DNA of 64,000 nucleotides. It comes from DASXRA01 sp036558905 (GTDB lineage: Bacteria > Actinomycetota > Actinomycetes > Mycobacteriales > Jatrophihabitantaceae). Positions 35,831 to 44,147 of the stretch are shown in pieces (the stretch's first letter is position 1; the number at the start of each line of letters is the position of its first letter). The notes beneath the pieces are model-generated. The model made no database searches, had not been told where the DNA came from, and saw only the letters and a program-made list of their open reading frames with translations. The DNA is taken from the NCBI GenBank assembly GCA_036558905.1, contig DATBER010000046.1, positions 1 through 64,000 of the forward strand, given 5' to 3'. Both the position numbers and the translations under genes were made by a program.

Positions 35831-35860
35831 GCCCCGGGCCCGCAGCCCGGGGCGTTTCTC
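35831..35860 (+). terminator. Attenuator terminator upstream of chorismate mutase
   Basis: Perfect 9-bp stem GCCCCGGGC (35831-35839)/GCCCGGGGC (35845-35853) with a 5-base loop CCGCA, followed by GTTTCTC. It lies 17 bases after the leader stop and 41 bases before the chorismate mutase ATG, as expected for transcription attenuation. Confidence 0.75.
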
Positions 35861-35901
35861 GTCACCGGCGCCGGGTGCGGACACCATCGAAGGGAAACCC
35901 G

Positions 35902-36195
35902 ATGACCATGGCAACCGCCGCCGAACAATCAGCGCTGGAGGAAAACCCCGACAGCGCCGACGCGATCCCGGCCCTGCGCGGCCAGATCGACGCCCTGGAC
36001 GACGCCATCACTCGGCTGGTCGCCGAGCGCGTGCGCCTGTCCAAGCGGGTCCAGGCCGCGCGCATGAACGCCGGGGGTACTCGCGTCGAGCTGGGTCGCG
36101 AACGCATCATCCTCGACACCTACCGCACCGCGCTCGGCCCCGAGGGTGCGCACCTCGGCGACGCCGTGCTGCGCGTGTGCCGCGGCGCGCGCTGA
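35902..36195 (+). CDS. Chorismate mutase (AroQ type)
   Basis: Converts chorismate to prephenate, the branch to Phe and Tyr. 97 residues, all-helical AroQ fold: LRGQIDALDDAITRLVAERVRLSKRVQAARMNAGG, then RVELGRERIILDTYRTALG. Very similar in size and motif order to Rv0948c, the weak cytoplasmic mutase activated by DAHP synthase, and placed next to pcrA/uvrD1 as in mycobacteria. AAGGGA precedes ATG 35902. Probably controlled by the leader peptide just upstream. Confidence 0.92.
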   Translation: MTMATAAEQSALEENPDSADAIPALRGQIDALDDAITRLVAERVRLSKRVQAARMNAGGTRVELGRERIILDTYRTALGPEGAHLGDAVLRVCRGAR

Positions 36196-36237
36196 GCCGT
36201 TTGCGGGTCGTCGGCCGGCGCCCGGCAGGATGGACGG

Positions 36238-36951
36238 GTGACAGCAGATATCGAGCGCGTGCTCGTCATCGCCGCCCATCCTGACGACATCGACTTCGGC
36301 GCCGCCGGCACCATTGCCGCCTGGACGGCCGCCGGGGTAGAGGTCGCCTACTGCATCGCCACCTACGGCGACGCCGGCGGGTTCGACGACACCCCGCGCG
36401 AGCAGATGCCGGTGCTACGCGAGGCCGAGCAGTTGGTCGCCGCCAAGGTGCTCGGCGTCGACGACGTGACGTTCCTGGGCTACCCGGACGGCGCGGTCAC
36501 GGTCACCCTCGACCTGCGCCGCGACATCTCCCGGCAGATCCGCCGGCTGCGCCCGCAGCGGGTGCTGCTGCCCTCGCCGGAGCGCAACTGGGTGCGCATC
36601 CCGGCCAGCCACCCGGATCACCTGGCGGTCGGCGAAGCCGCGATGTGCGCCGTGTACCCGGACGCCCGCAACCCGTTCGCGTTCCCCGAACTGCTGGCCG
36701 ACGAGGGGCTGGATGCCTGGTCGGTGCCCGAGGTCTGGGTCATGGGCCCTTCGCATCCCGACCACTACGTCGACGTGACCGACACGTTCGACCTCAAGGT
36801 TGCCGCCCTGCAGGCCCACGTGACCCAGACGGCCCACTTCGACGACCTGCCCGGGCGGATCCGGGGCCAGCTGGCCGCCAACGCCGCCGCGGGCGGGTTG
36901 CCCGACGGCCGGCTGGCTGAGATGTACCGGGTGGTGAACGTCCCGGTCTAA
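36238..36951 (+). CDS. PIG-L family deacetylase
   Basis: Zinc-dependent N-acetyl sugar deacetylase fold (LmbE/PIG-L). 237 residues with the metal motif A-H14-P-D16-D17-IDFG at the N-terminus and SHPDHYVDVTDTFDLKVAAL later. Shorter than MshB (about 300), so not clearly the mycothiol enzyme; substrate unknown. GTG start at 36238. Followed after 13 bases by the 48-bp repeat. Confidence 0.88.
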   Translation: MTADIERVLVIAAHPDDIDFGAAGTIAAWTAAGVEVAYCIATYGDAGGFDDTPREQMPVLREAEQLVAAKVLGVDDVTFLGYPDGAVTVTLDLRRDISRQIRRLRPQRVLLPSPERNWVRIPASHPDHLAVGEAAMCAVYPDARNPFAFPELLADEGLDAWSVPEVWVMGPSHPDHYVDVTDTFDLKVAALQAHVTQTAHFDDLPGRIRGQLAANAAAGGLPDGRLAEMYRVVNVPV

Positions 36952-36964
36952 GGCTCGCCTCCTC

Positions 36965-37012
36965 CGGTTTTGGTCACCGGGCCGGTTATAGGAGACCTGG
37001 TGACCAAAACCG
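36965..37012. repeat. 48-bp palindromic repeat, copy 3
   Basis: Arms CGGTTTTGGTC (36965-36975) and GACCAAAACCG (37002-37012); core GGCCGGTTATAGGAGACCT, one base different from the core of copy 2. It exactly fills the gap between the convergent PIG-L and response regulator genes, 13 bases after one stop and 2 before the other. Confidence 0.9.
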
Positions 37013-37014
37013 GG

Positions 37015-37650
37015 CTACAGCATGCGGCGGTCGGCGGCCCAGCGGGTGAGCTGATGCCGACTGGACAGCTGCAGCTTGCGCAGCACGTTGGACGCATGCG
37101 TCTCGACCGTCTTGATCGAGATGTACAGCTCGGCTGCAATCTCCTTGTACGCGTAGCCCCGGGCCAGCAGGCGCAGCACCTCGCGCTCGCGGGGCGTGAG
37201 CTGGTCCAGGTCGGGATCGACCGACGGCGCCACCGGAGCATCGCGGAACGCGTCGAGCACGAAGCCGGCCAGCCGCGGGCTGAACACCACATCGCCCTCG
37301 GCCACCCGGCGCACCGCGTCGGTCAGCTCGGGCGCCGAGATCGTCTTCGTGACGTAGCCCCGCGCACCGGCCCGGATCACGGCGATGACGTCCTCGGCGG
37401 CATCCGACACGGACAAGGCGAGGAACCGCGTGTCCGGTACGTCGTCGGCCACCCCGGCGAGCACGGCCAGACCGCCGCCGTCGGGCATGTGCACGTCGAG
37501 CAGCACCACGTCCGGACGGGTCGAGCGGATGCCCGCGATCGCCTCGGCGACGGTGCCGGCCTCGCCGACCAGCTGCACCGACTCGCCCAGCTCGGCCCGC
37601 ACTCCGGACCGGAACATGGCGTGGTCGTCCACGAGAAAGACAGTTGTCAT
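37015..37650 (-). CDS. NarL/LuxR-family response regulator
   Basis: 211 residues: receiver domain with acidic pair D8-D9-H and phospho-acceptor D52 (VVLLDVHMPDGG), switch residues LALSVSD and K in YVTKTIS; LuxR-type HTH at about 148-205 (LTPREREVLRLLARGYAYKEIAAELYISIKTVETHASNVLRKL). Partner of the sensor kinase whose stop its ATG overlaps (ATGA). Probable target: the divergent PspC/LiaF-like gene, by analogy with envelope-stress systems. Confidence 0.93.
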   Translation of the reverse strand: MTTVFLVDDHAMFRSGVRAELGESVQLVGEAGTVAEAIAGIRSTRPDVVLLDVHMPDGGGLAVLAGVADDVPDTRFLALSVSDAAEDVIAVIRAGARGYVTKTISAPELTDAVRRVAEGDVVFSPRLAGFVLDAFRDAPVAPSVDPDLDQLTPREREVLRLLARGYAYKEIAAELYISIKTVETHASNVLRKLQLSSRHQLTRWAADRRML

Positions 37651-38828
37651 CGCGGCATCCTGATCTCTACTTCGGTTCCCGTACCGGGGCTCGAGCGCAC
37701 GCTCACCTGGCCGCCGTGTCGTTCGATGCGGCCGATGATCGAGCCTCGCAGCCCCTGTCGATCATCGTTCACCGCCTCGATGTCGAACCCGACGCCCCGA
37801 TCGCGGACGAAGCACAGGCAGGCGTCGTCCTCGACCTCGGCGTACAGCGACACCTCGTCCACCCCGGCGTGCTTGGCCGCGTTCACCAGGGCCTCGCGGG
37901 TGGCCAGGGCCAGAGCGTCGAGCCGGTCGTCGAGCGGTGCGTCGCCGACCACCACGGCGTCGACCTTGATCGCGTACGAGTCCTCGACGTCGGCCGCCGC
38001 CGATTTGAGCGCCTCGCTGAGCTGGCCGGACGCCTCGCGCATCCCGTACAGCAGGGTACGGAGTTCGCGCTCCTGTCCGCGGGCCAGCCGGGTGACCTCC
38101 CGCGGCGAGCCCGCGTTGCGCTGGATGAGCGCCAGCGTCTGCAGCACCGAGTCGTGCAGATGCGCGGCCAGCTCGGCCCGTTCTTGCGAACGGATGCGTT
38201 CGCGTCGCTCGTCGCTCAGGTCGGACACCATGCGCATCCACCACGGGCCGCTCAGCAGCACCAGGCCGATCACCGTCACCACCACGGCGAGCAGTCCGAC
38301 GCTGACGGTGGACGAGTTCGCGCGGACGACCACGAAGGTGCCCCCGGTCAGTACCAGGGCGGCGCCGCCGATCAGCCGGATCCGGCCGACCGTGCCGCCG
38401 GCGCCGAGCGAGCGCTGCGACGAGCGCCACCAGCTCTCCCGCTGTCCCTCGCTGGCCTGCCGCCAGATGAGCGCACCGCCGAAGATGGCCAGCGTGACCG
38501 GAATGAGCAACGAGCCCAGCGGCATTGTCCGGGTGACGCCGAATACCGCGGCGACGACCAGCACCGCTCCGGCGGCGTAGGCCACCCAGTCGCCGAACCG
38601 GGAGCGAGGCTTGGTGCCCGGCGGCGGCGGCACGACGATCCAGTACGCCCCGTAGAGAATGACGCCCAGGCCGTCGGCGAACGCGAGCAGGATGAACGCC
38701 AGCCGCACCCGGCTCGGCGGTATGCGCAGATGGTCGGCGATGCCGCTGGCCACTCCGCCGAGCAGCTTGCGATTGGCGCGCCGGTAGAGCCGGGGCGGCC
38801 CCGACGCGTTCTCGTCTACCGGATTCAT
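37647..38828 (-). CDS. Sensor histidine kinase with N-terminal PspC domain
   Basis: 393 residues: PspC domain at about 12-70 (LYRRANRKLLGGVASGIADHLRIPPSRVRLAF), four further membrane segments, then a HisKA_3 dimerisation domain with phospho-acceptor H225 (ELAAHLHDSVLQTL) and an ATPase domain with VNAAKHAG, RDRGVGFD and GLRGSIIGRIERHGG. The PspC front end suggests it senses membrane or envelope stress. ATG 38828; a TTG just before is possible. Confidence 0.92.
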   Translation of the reverse strand: MNPVDENASGPPRLYRRANRKLLGGVASGIADHLRIPPSRVRLAFILLAFADGLGVILYGAYWIVVPPPPGTKPRSRFGDWVAYAAGAVLVVAAVFGVTRTMPLGSLLIPVTLAIFGGALIWRQASEGQRESWWRSSQRSLGAGGTVGRIRLIGGAALVLTGGTFVVVRANSSTVSVGLLAVVVTVIGLVLLSGPWWMRMVSDLSDERRERIRSQERAELAAHLHDSVLQTLALIQRNAGSPREVTRLARGQERELRTLLYGMREASGQLSEALKSAAADVEDSYAIKVDAVVVGDAPLDDRLDALALATREALVNAAKHAGVDEVSLYAEVEDDACLCFVRDRGVGFDIEAVNDDRQGLRGSIIGRIERHGGQVSVRSSPGTGTEVEIRMPR

Positions 38829-38837
38829 CAAGGCAAT

Positions 38838-38889
38838 GATCCAGGGTTCTTCGTGCCCGCTGCATCAGGCACCGCCCGGAACCTGGATC
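38838..38889. promoter_or_regulatory. Inverted repeat in the pspC kinase/pspC-liaF divergent region
   Basis: GATCCAGGGTTC (38838-38849) is inverted at 38879-38889 as GAACCTGGATC, one base bulged. It lies 10 bases upstream of the kinase ATG and 64 bases before the ATG of the divergent gene. Possible response-regulator operator or RNA hairpin. Confidence 0.35.
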
Positions 38890-38952
38890 TCAGGGTCGAA
38901 TCAGGGGCGTGCCCGATGCCCGCGGCACCCGTCCTGGACCATCCTCGATGCC

Positions 38953-40377
38953 ATGACCTCGATATCCGAGACGACGCCGGCCGGTTCGCCGGCAGATACG
39001 CCGTCGCCCAGCGCCCGGCCCGTGCCGCCCCCGCCGGACGACACGAGCGGTGCGGGTGGCCCCGGCGGGGCGAGTGGGCCGAGTGGGTCTGGTGGGCCGC
39101 CGCCCGGCGGGCCGCCGCCGCAGGGACCGCCGCCCGGCGGGCCGACCTTCCCGCCACCGCCCTCCGCGGGACCGCCCCCGACCGCACCCCGGCTGCTGCG
39201 CCGCAGCTACTCCAACCGGGTGGCGGCCGGTGTGGCCGGCGGGCTGGGCGAGTACTTCGGCGTGGACCCGGTGCTGTTCCGGGTACTGTTCGCGGTCACC
39301 GCGTTCTTTGGCGGGGCCGGCATCCTGGCCTACATCGTCGCCTGGGCGGCCATCCCGGAACGGGACGCCCCGCACGCACCGATCGACCGTCTCGTCGGCG
39401 GCGGGCGCCGGTCGAACATCCCGATGTGGCTGCTGACCGTCGCGGCGGTCATCGTCGCCTGGGGCCTGCTGTTCAGCTGGTGGTCGCCCTGGCGGTTGGT
39501 GGGCTGGACCCTGTTGCCGCTGACGCTCGCCGGGCTGGTGCTGGCGATCGCCCTCTCTCGGCGCCCGCCGGCGACCGGCGAGCCGAGCGCGCCCGCGGCT
39601 CCCGCGGACCCGGGCGCCGCCGCCGTGTCTGGTGCGGTCCCGGCGGGTGCGGTGCCGGCCGGTGCGGTGCCGGCCGGTGCGGTCCCGGCCGGCGCGGTCC
39701 CGGCCGGCCAAGCCGCGCCGACCACTGTCCTGCCCCCGGAAGGGCCGCCGGCCTGGGTGGTCGCGAGTCGCGAACGGCGTCGCCGCTCCCGGCCGGTGCG
39801 CTGGGCGACGTTCGCCGCGATCGTCGCGGGCCTGGCCGTGACCGCGATCGTCGATGCGACGACGGGCATTGCCATCCCCGTGTACATCTGGGTGTTCCAG
39901 CTGATCCTGCTGGCCGGACTGATCATCGGCGCCGCGCTGCGCCGGCCGTTCTGGTGGGGCGCGCTGCTGCTCATCCCCAGCGCGATCCTCTCGTTCGTGT
40001 TCGCCGGCTGCCGGGTGAGCCTGCACGACGGGTCCGGCTACAACGCCTACACCCCGCACTCGGCCGCCGAGCTCAAGGACAACTACAGCAACGCGTTCGG
40101 CCGGACCACGCTCGACCTGAGCTCGCTGCCCCGGCCCGACGCGTCGCGCACCGTGCACGTGCGGCTGGCCGCCGGGCAGGTCCGGCTGATCGTGCCGCCG
40201 TCACTGCCGGTGAACGTGCACGCCAACGTGCACCTCGGCGATGTGCGCATCGACGGCCGCGACGACTCGAGCGGCATGGGGCTGGACACGGACCCGATCA
40301 CTACGGCGGCCAGCCCGGCGCTGACCTTCGACGTCCAGATCAACGCGGGCGACCTACAGATCGACCGCTCGCCCTGA
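38953..40377 (+). CDS. PspC domain protein with LiaF-like C-terminus
   Basis: 474 residues. A Pro/Gly-rich N-terminal 85 residues (PPPGGPPPQGPPP) lead to a PspC domain (LLRRSYSNRVAAGVAGGLGEYFGVDPVLFRVLFAVTAFFGG), several membrane helices, a hydrophilic linker with five perfect GAVPA units (39631-39705), more helices, and a C-terminal LiaF-like domain (TVHVRLAAGQVRLIVPPSLPVNVHANVHLGDVRI). Predicted envelope-stress membrane protein, divergent from and probably controlled by the adjacent PspC-kinase system. Confidence 0.85.
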   Translation: MTSISETTPAGSPADTPSPSARPVPPPPDDTSGAGGPGGASGPSGSGGPPPGGPPPQGPPPGGPTFPPPPSAGPPPTAPRLLRRSYSNRVAAGVAGGLGEYFGVDPVLFRVLFAVTAFFGGAGILAYIVAWAAIPERDAPHAPIDRLVGGGRRSNIPMWLLTVAAVIVAWGLLFSWWSPWRLVGWTLLPLTLAGLVLAIALSRRPPATGEPSAPAAPADPGAAAVSGAVPAGAVPAGAVPAGAVPAGAVPAGQAAPTTVLPPEGPPAWVVASRERRRRSRPVRWATFAAIVAGLAVTAIVDATTGIAIPVYIWVFQLILLAGLIIGAALRRPFWWGALLLIPSAILSFVFAGCRVSLHDGSGYNAYTPHSAAELKDNYSNAFGRTTLDLSSLPRPDASRTVHVRLAAGQVRLIVPPSLPVNVHANVHLGDVRIDGRDDSSGMGLDTDPITTAASPALTFDVQINAGDLQIDRSP

Positions 40378-40984
40378 CGGCGCCAGGGCGCATCGGGCGC
40401 CGGCCCGCCGGGCGCCGCAGGCCCGCCCGGTGCCGCCGGGTCGCTTCGGCCCTCGGCCCACCGGGCGCCTCGGTCCGCACGGTCCGCCCGGTCCGCCAGG
40501 TCGCCTCGGCCTCGGCCCACCGGGCGCCTCGGTCCGCACGGTCCGCGAGATCCGCGAGATCCGCCAGATCCGCCAGATCCGCCAGGTCCGCAAGGTCGCC
40601 ACGGCCCGCCAGGTCCGCCAGATCCGCCCGGTCCGCCCGGTCCGCCCGGTCGCCACGGTCCGCCCGGTCGCCACGGCCCGCCAGGTCGCCACGGCCCGCC
40701 AGGTCGCCACGGTCCGCCAGGTCCGCCAGGTCCGCCAGGTCGCCACAGCCCGCCAGGGCGCCACGGCCCGCCAGGTCCGCCAGGTCCGCCAGGTCCGCCC
40801 GGTCCGCCCGGTGTGGTAGTTACCGCGCCGGGCGGTGCGCCGACAGCCGCAGCCATCTTCGCTCCCACCGCAGAGGCGCGCATTTACCGCACCGGGCGGT
40901 AGCCGCGCGCCAGCACGCCGACCCGGTCGCACCCCGAGACCGCGTACGTGCCGAAGCCAGCGCTCGGACGACCGCGCAGTGCGC
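40378..40984. repeat. 9-base GC-rich minisatellite (GGTCCGCCA units) and non-coding spacer
   Basis: From about 40430 to 40808 the sequence is built of GGTCCGCCA, GATCCGCCA and GGTCGCCACGGCCCGCCA units, repeated with small changes. Every frame is open through most of it because of composition; on the minus strand it would read as Gly-Gly-Pro/Trp-Arg-Pro repeats. The rest (40809-40984) has no supported gene but holds two similar small palindromes, ACCGCGCCGGGCGGT near 40819 and ACCGCACCGGGCGGT near 40887. It separates the PspC/LiaF-like gene from the muramic acid operon, whose 3' end it follows. Confidence 0.7.
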
Positions 40985-41881
40985 TCACCGCGACATTCCC
41001 GCGGTCAGGCCGGCCACGATCTGCTTGGTGGCGATGACGAACAACACCACGAGCGGCACCGTCGCAATGACCAGGCCGGCGAACAGCGCCGACCAATTCG
41101 TCTGGAACTCGCCGAAGAACTGGGTCAACCCGACCGGCAGCGTGTACTTGCTGGTCGTGCGCATGAGCACCAGCGGGAAGAAGAAGTCGCTCCACAACGG
41201 CACGAAGCGGAACACCACGACTGTCGCGATCGCCGGGCGAACCAGCGGCATCATGACGTTGAGGAAGATCCGGAACTCGCCGGCCCCGTCGATGCGGGCC
41301 GCCTCCTCGATCTCGGCCGGCAGACCACGGAAGAACGCGGCCAGGATGAACACCGAGAACGGCACGCCGCTCGCGGCGTAGACGAAGATCAGGCCCAGCC
41401 TCGAGTCGATCATGTGAAAGTTGCCGAGCAGGTAGAAGATCGGCAGGATACCCAGGCGTATGGGCAGCATCAGCCCGGACAGGAAGTACGCGGTCAGCAC
41501 GCCACTGCCCCGGAACGCGTACCGGCCCAGGGCGTAGGCCGCCGGCAGCGAAACGCCAACGTCCAGAAGCACTGCCCCGATCGTGACGAGCGCCGAGTTC
41601 TGCACGTACGTGGCGAACGACGCCTGCGACCAGGCGAAGCTGTAGTTGTGGAGGCTCGGCGACGTGGGCAGGCCCAGCGGATGCGACAGCACGTCGGTGT
41701 TCGAGCGGAACGAGTCGAGCACCATCACGACCAACGGCACCAACGCGACGAGCGCGTAGCCCCACAGCAGGAGCGCGGCCGCGCCGCCGGCCACCCGCTG
41801 CCCCGGACTGCGGCGTACGGTCCGCCGCCGCGTCGGCGTCGACACCGGCACCACCTCGGGGCGGACGGTGATCGTTGTCAT
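40985..41881 (-). CDS. ABC transporter permease (MalG-like), probable N-acetylmuramic acid importer
   Basis: 298-residue CUT1 inner-membrane permease with six helices; EAA loop EIEEAARIDGAGEFRIFLNVMMPLVRP. ATG 41881 overlaps the previous permease stop (ATGA). Last gene of murR-murQ-binding protein-permease-permease, all joined by 4-base overlaps, which points to amino sugar (MurNAc or muropeptide sugar) as cargo. ATPase not encoded here. Confidence 0.88.
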   Translation of the reverse strand: MTTITVRPEVVPVSTPTRRRTVRRSPGQRVAGGAAALLLWGYALVALVPLVVMVLDSFRSNTDVLSHPLGLPTSPSLHNYSFAWSQASFATYVQNSALVTIGAVLLDVGVSLPAAYALGRYAFRGSGVLTAYFLSGLMLPIRLGILPIFYLLGNFHMIDSRLGLIFVYAASGVPFSVFILAAFFRGLPAEIEEAARIDGAGEFRIFLNVMMPLVRPAIATVVVFRFVPLWSDFFFPLVLMRTTSKYTLPVGLTQFFGEFQTNWSALFAGLVIATVPLVVLFVIATKQIVAGLTAGMSR

Positions 41882-42879
41882 GTCAGCAACGCCTCCCGCC
41901 GGCGGAAGTACCAGTTGGCCAGCACGGCCACGCCGAAGATCAGGACGAACATCAGCACGGCGATCGCCGACGACTGGCCGATCGCGTTCTCGCCGCCCTC
42001 CTGGAAGGCGACCCGGTAGAAGATCAGCCCGAGCAGATCGGTGGCCCCGCCCGGTCCGGTCGGCTGGTTGCCCTGCGAGCCGGACAGCGCGTAGACGAGC
42101 TCGAACGCGTTGAAGCAGCTGATGAACGTCAGGATCGAGACGAGCCCGATCGCCGGCAGCAATAGCGGCAGGGTGATCAGCCGGAACCGTTGCCACGCGT
42201 TGGCGCCGTCGACCCGAGACGCGTCGCCGAACTCCTGCGGCTGGCCGGCCAGCGCCGCGCCGAACAGCAGGATCGGGAAGCCGATGTAGTGCCAGGCGTT
42301 GATCAGGATGACCACCGGCAGGGCCGTCGACGGATCGCCCAGCCAGGCCCGGGTGAGCGAGCCGAGGCCGACGTCGGACATCGCCTTGTTCACCGGGCCG
42401 AACTCCGGGCTGAGTAGCAGGTTCCACAGGTAGCCGACGACGAGCGCCCCGATCAGGTAAGGCAACGCGTAGGCGGCCTGCAGGAATCGCTTGCCGAACT
42501 TGCGTTCGTGCAGCAGGACGGCGATCAGCAGTCCGAACGTGTTCTGCACGATCATCGTCCCGACGAAGAAGAGCACGGTGTGCCAGAACGCGGCGCGCAG
42601 CTGGTGGTTCAGCGGGAACTGGGTGAACAGGCTGCGGAAGTTGTCCAGGCCGGCGAACCCGGTTCGGGCCGTGCCCTCCCAGTTCCAGAAGCTGTCCGCC
42701 AGCGCGGATACCAGCGGGTACACGATGAACACGCTGTAGAGCACCAACGCCGGCAGCACGAACGCGATGGCCGTACGCCAGCGCATGGTCGGCCGCCGGG
42801 GCCGCTTCCGGCGCGTCGTGGACGCGGACCGCTGAGCCCGGCGGCCGCGTCCACGACGGGGTTCAGGCGACGCGGTCAC
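41878..42879 (-). CDS. ABC transporter permease (MalF-like), probable N-acetylmuramic acid importer
   Basis: 333 residues, CUT1 permease: basic N-terminus (TTRRKRPRRPTMRW), six helices, EAA-type loop QEFGDASRVDGANAWQRFRLITLPLL. GTG 42879 chosen because it overlaps the binding-protein stop as GTGA; a reading from 42900 is longer by 7 residues. Pairs with the MalG-like permease. Confidence 0.88.
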   Translation of the reverse strand: MTASPEPRRGRGRRAQRSASTTRRKRPRRPTMRWRTAIAFVLPALVLYSVFIVYPLVSALADSFWNWEGTARTGFAGLDNFRSLFTQFPLNHQLRAAFWHTVLFFVGTMIVQNTFGLLIAVLLHERKFGKRFLQAAYALPYLIGALVVGYLWNLLLSPEFGPVNKAMSDVGLGSLTRAWLGDPSTALPVVILINAWHYIGFPILLFGAALAGQPQEFGDASRVDGANAWQRFRLITLPLLLPAIGLVSILTFISCFNAFELVYALSGSQGNQPTGPGGATDLLGLIFYRVAFQEGGENAIGQSSAIAVLMFVLIFGVAVLANWYFRRREALLT

Positions 42880-44147
42880 CCACCGGTCGGCTTGAACCAC
42901 TGTGAGATGCCTTTCTGGATGTCACTGCTCACCGCCTGCGCGCTCTGCTTGCCCAGCAACAGGTTCTGCAGACCAGTGGCGGCGAGGTCACTGCCGAGCG
43001 GTGTGCCGTACCGGAAGTCGACCAGCATGATGTACGGCGTGCCGTCCGACCGGTAGTCGGTCACCATCTGCTTGAGCAACTCGTCGGACGACTGCACGCC
43101 CTTGACCAGCGACACCTGCTTGAGATCGTCGGCCACCATCTGGCCGAACTCGGGAGTCGCCATCCAGTTCAGCAACTCCAGCGCTTCCTTCTGGTGCTTG
43201 GACTTGGCGTTCATCCCGAACGAGGCGTCGACCCAGCCGACCTGCAACGGGTGGTCGACCATCGCGCCGGGAGCGGGCGGCGCGTTGAAGACGCCGAGGT
43301 TCAGATTCGGGTTGATCGCCTTCATCGGCGCGAGCGCGAACGAGCCCTCGGGGATCATCGCCGCCTTGCCGGTGGCGAACAGCGTCTGCACGTCCGTTTC
43401 CGCCAGACCCATCATGTCCTTCGGGAAGTATGGCTTGAGCTGGCCGAGGACGTCCAGCGCGGCTGTATATTCCGGATCGGTGAACTTGGCCTGCCCGCTC
43501 AGCACCTTCTTCTCGAACTCCGGGCCGCCGTAGCGCGTCGCGCCGAAGGCGTCGTCGTAGAGCGGCAGCAGCCAGGTGTCCTTGCCCGACGCGGCGAACG
43601 GGGTGATGCCGTTGTCCTTGAGCTTCTGGGCGTCGCTGATCATCTGGTCCCAGGTCGTAGGCGGCTGCAGGCCGTTCTTCGAGAAGACGTCCTTGTTGTA
43701 GTAGATCTGGAACGTCGACATCTCCAGCGGAACGCCGTAGACCTTGCCGTCCTGCTTACCCTTGGCCCCCTCGAGCGCTGCGTCCTCGAAGTTGCTCAAG
43801 CCGGACACCTTGCCGTCGAGCGGGGCCAGCCGGTTCGCCTTGATGAGCGGCTGCAGGCCACCGTACGAACGCAGCTGCGCAATGTCGGGCCCGCCCGCTT
43901 GGGTGAGGCCCGTCGACAGGATGGTGTTGTAGTCGGTGGCCTTGTACGGCTTGAACTCGACGTTGATGTTCTTGTGCGACTTCTCGAACGACGCGAACAT
44001 CTTTTTGTAGGTGGCCGCGTCCTCCGGCCGCCACGACCACACCGACAGGGTGACCTTGCTGCCCCCCGACGAGCTCGTGCAGGCGCTGATGCCGGCTACG
44101 GCCAGCGCGCTCGCCGCAACCATTGCGAGCAGTCTGCGGGTTCTCAT
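42876..44147 (-). CDS. ABC substrate-binding lipoprotein, probable N-acetylmuramic acid importer
   Basis: 423-residue solute-binding protein family 1 lipoprotein with Sec signal and lipobox (AVAGISAC, C23), mature start TSSSGGSKVTLSVWSWRPEDAATYKKMFASFEK. ATG 44147 overlaps the murQ stop (ATGA). Being between murQ and two permeases it most likely binds MurNAc or a related wall sugar; ligand is inference. Confidence 0.88.
   Translation of the reverse strand: MRTRRLLAMVAASALAVAGISACTSSSGGSKVTLSVWSWRPEDAATYKKMFASFEKSHKNINVEFKPYKATDYNTILSTGLTQAGGPDIAQLRSYGGLQPLIKANRLAPLDGKVSGLSNFEDAALEGAKGKQDGKVYGVPLEMSTFQIYYNKDVFSKNGLQPPTTWDQMISDAQKLKDNGITPFAASGKDTWLLPLYDDAFGATRYGGPEFEKKVLSGQAKFTDPEYTAALDVLGQLKPYFPKDMMGLAETDVQTLFATGKAAMIPEGSFALAPMKAINPNLNLGVFNAPPAPGAMVDHPLQVGWVDASFGMNAKSKHQKEALELLNWMATPEFGQMVADDLKQVSLVKGVQSSDELLKQMVTDYRSDGTPYIMLVDFRYGTPLGSDLAATGLQNLLLGKQSAQAVSSDIQKGISQWFKPTGG

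Noticed and set aside
33407..35905. An 832-codon plus-strand frame antisense to pcrA
   Set aside because: Such long antisense frames are common at this GC content; pcrA on the other strand has all helicase motifs.
40430..40808. Possible CRISPR array
   Set aside because: Repeat unit is nine bases without unique spacers; no cas genes nearby.
40083..40883. A 266-codon minus-strand frame with Gly-Gly-Pro and Trp-Arg-Pro repeats resembling collagen
   Set aside because: It is formed by the 9-base minisatellite and then runs antisense through the well-supported C-terminus of the PspC/LiaF-like gene. No ribosome site, signal or family match; kept only as a repeat observation.
42880..42900. Longer start for the MalF-like permease at 42900
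   Set aside because: GTG 42879 overlaps the preceding stop as GTGA, matching every other junction in the operon.
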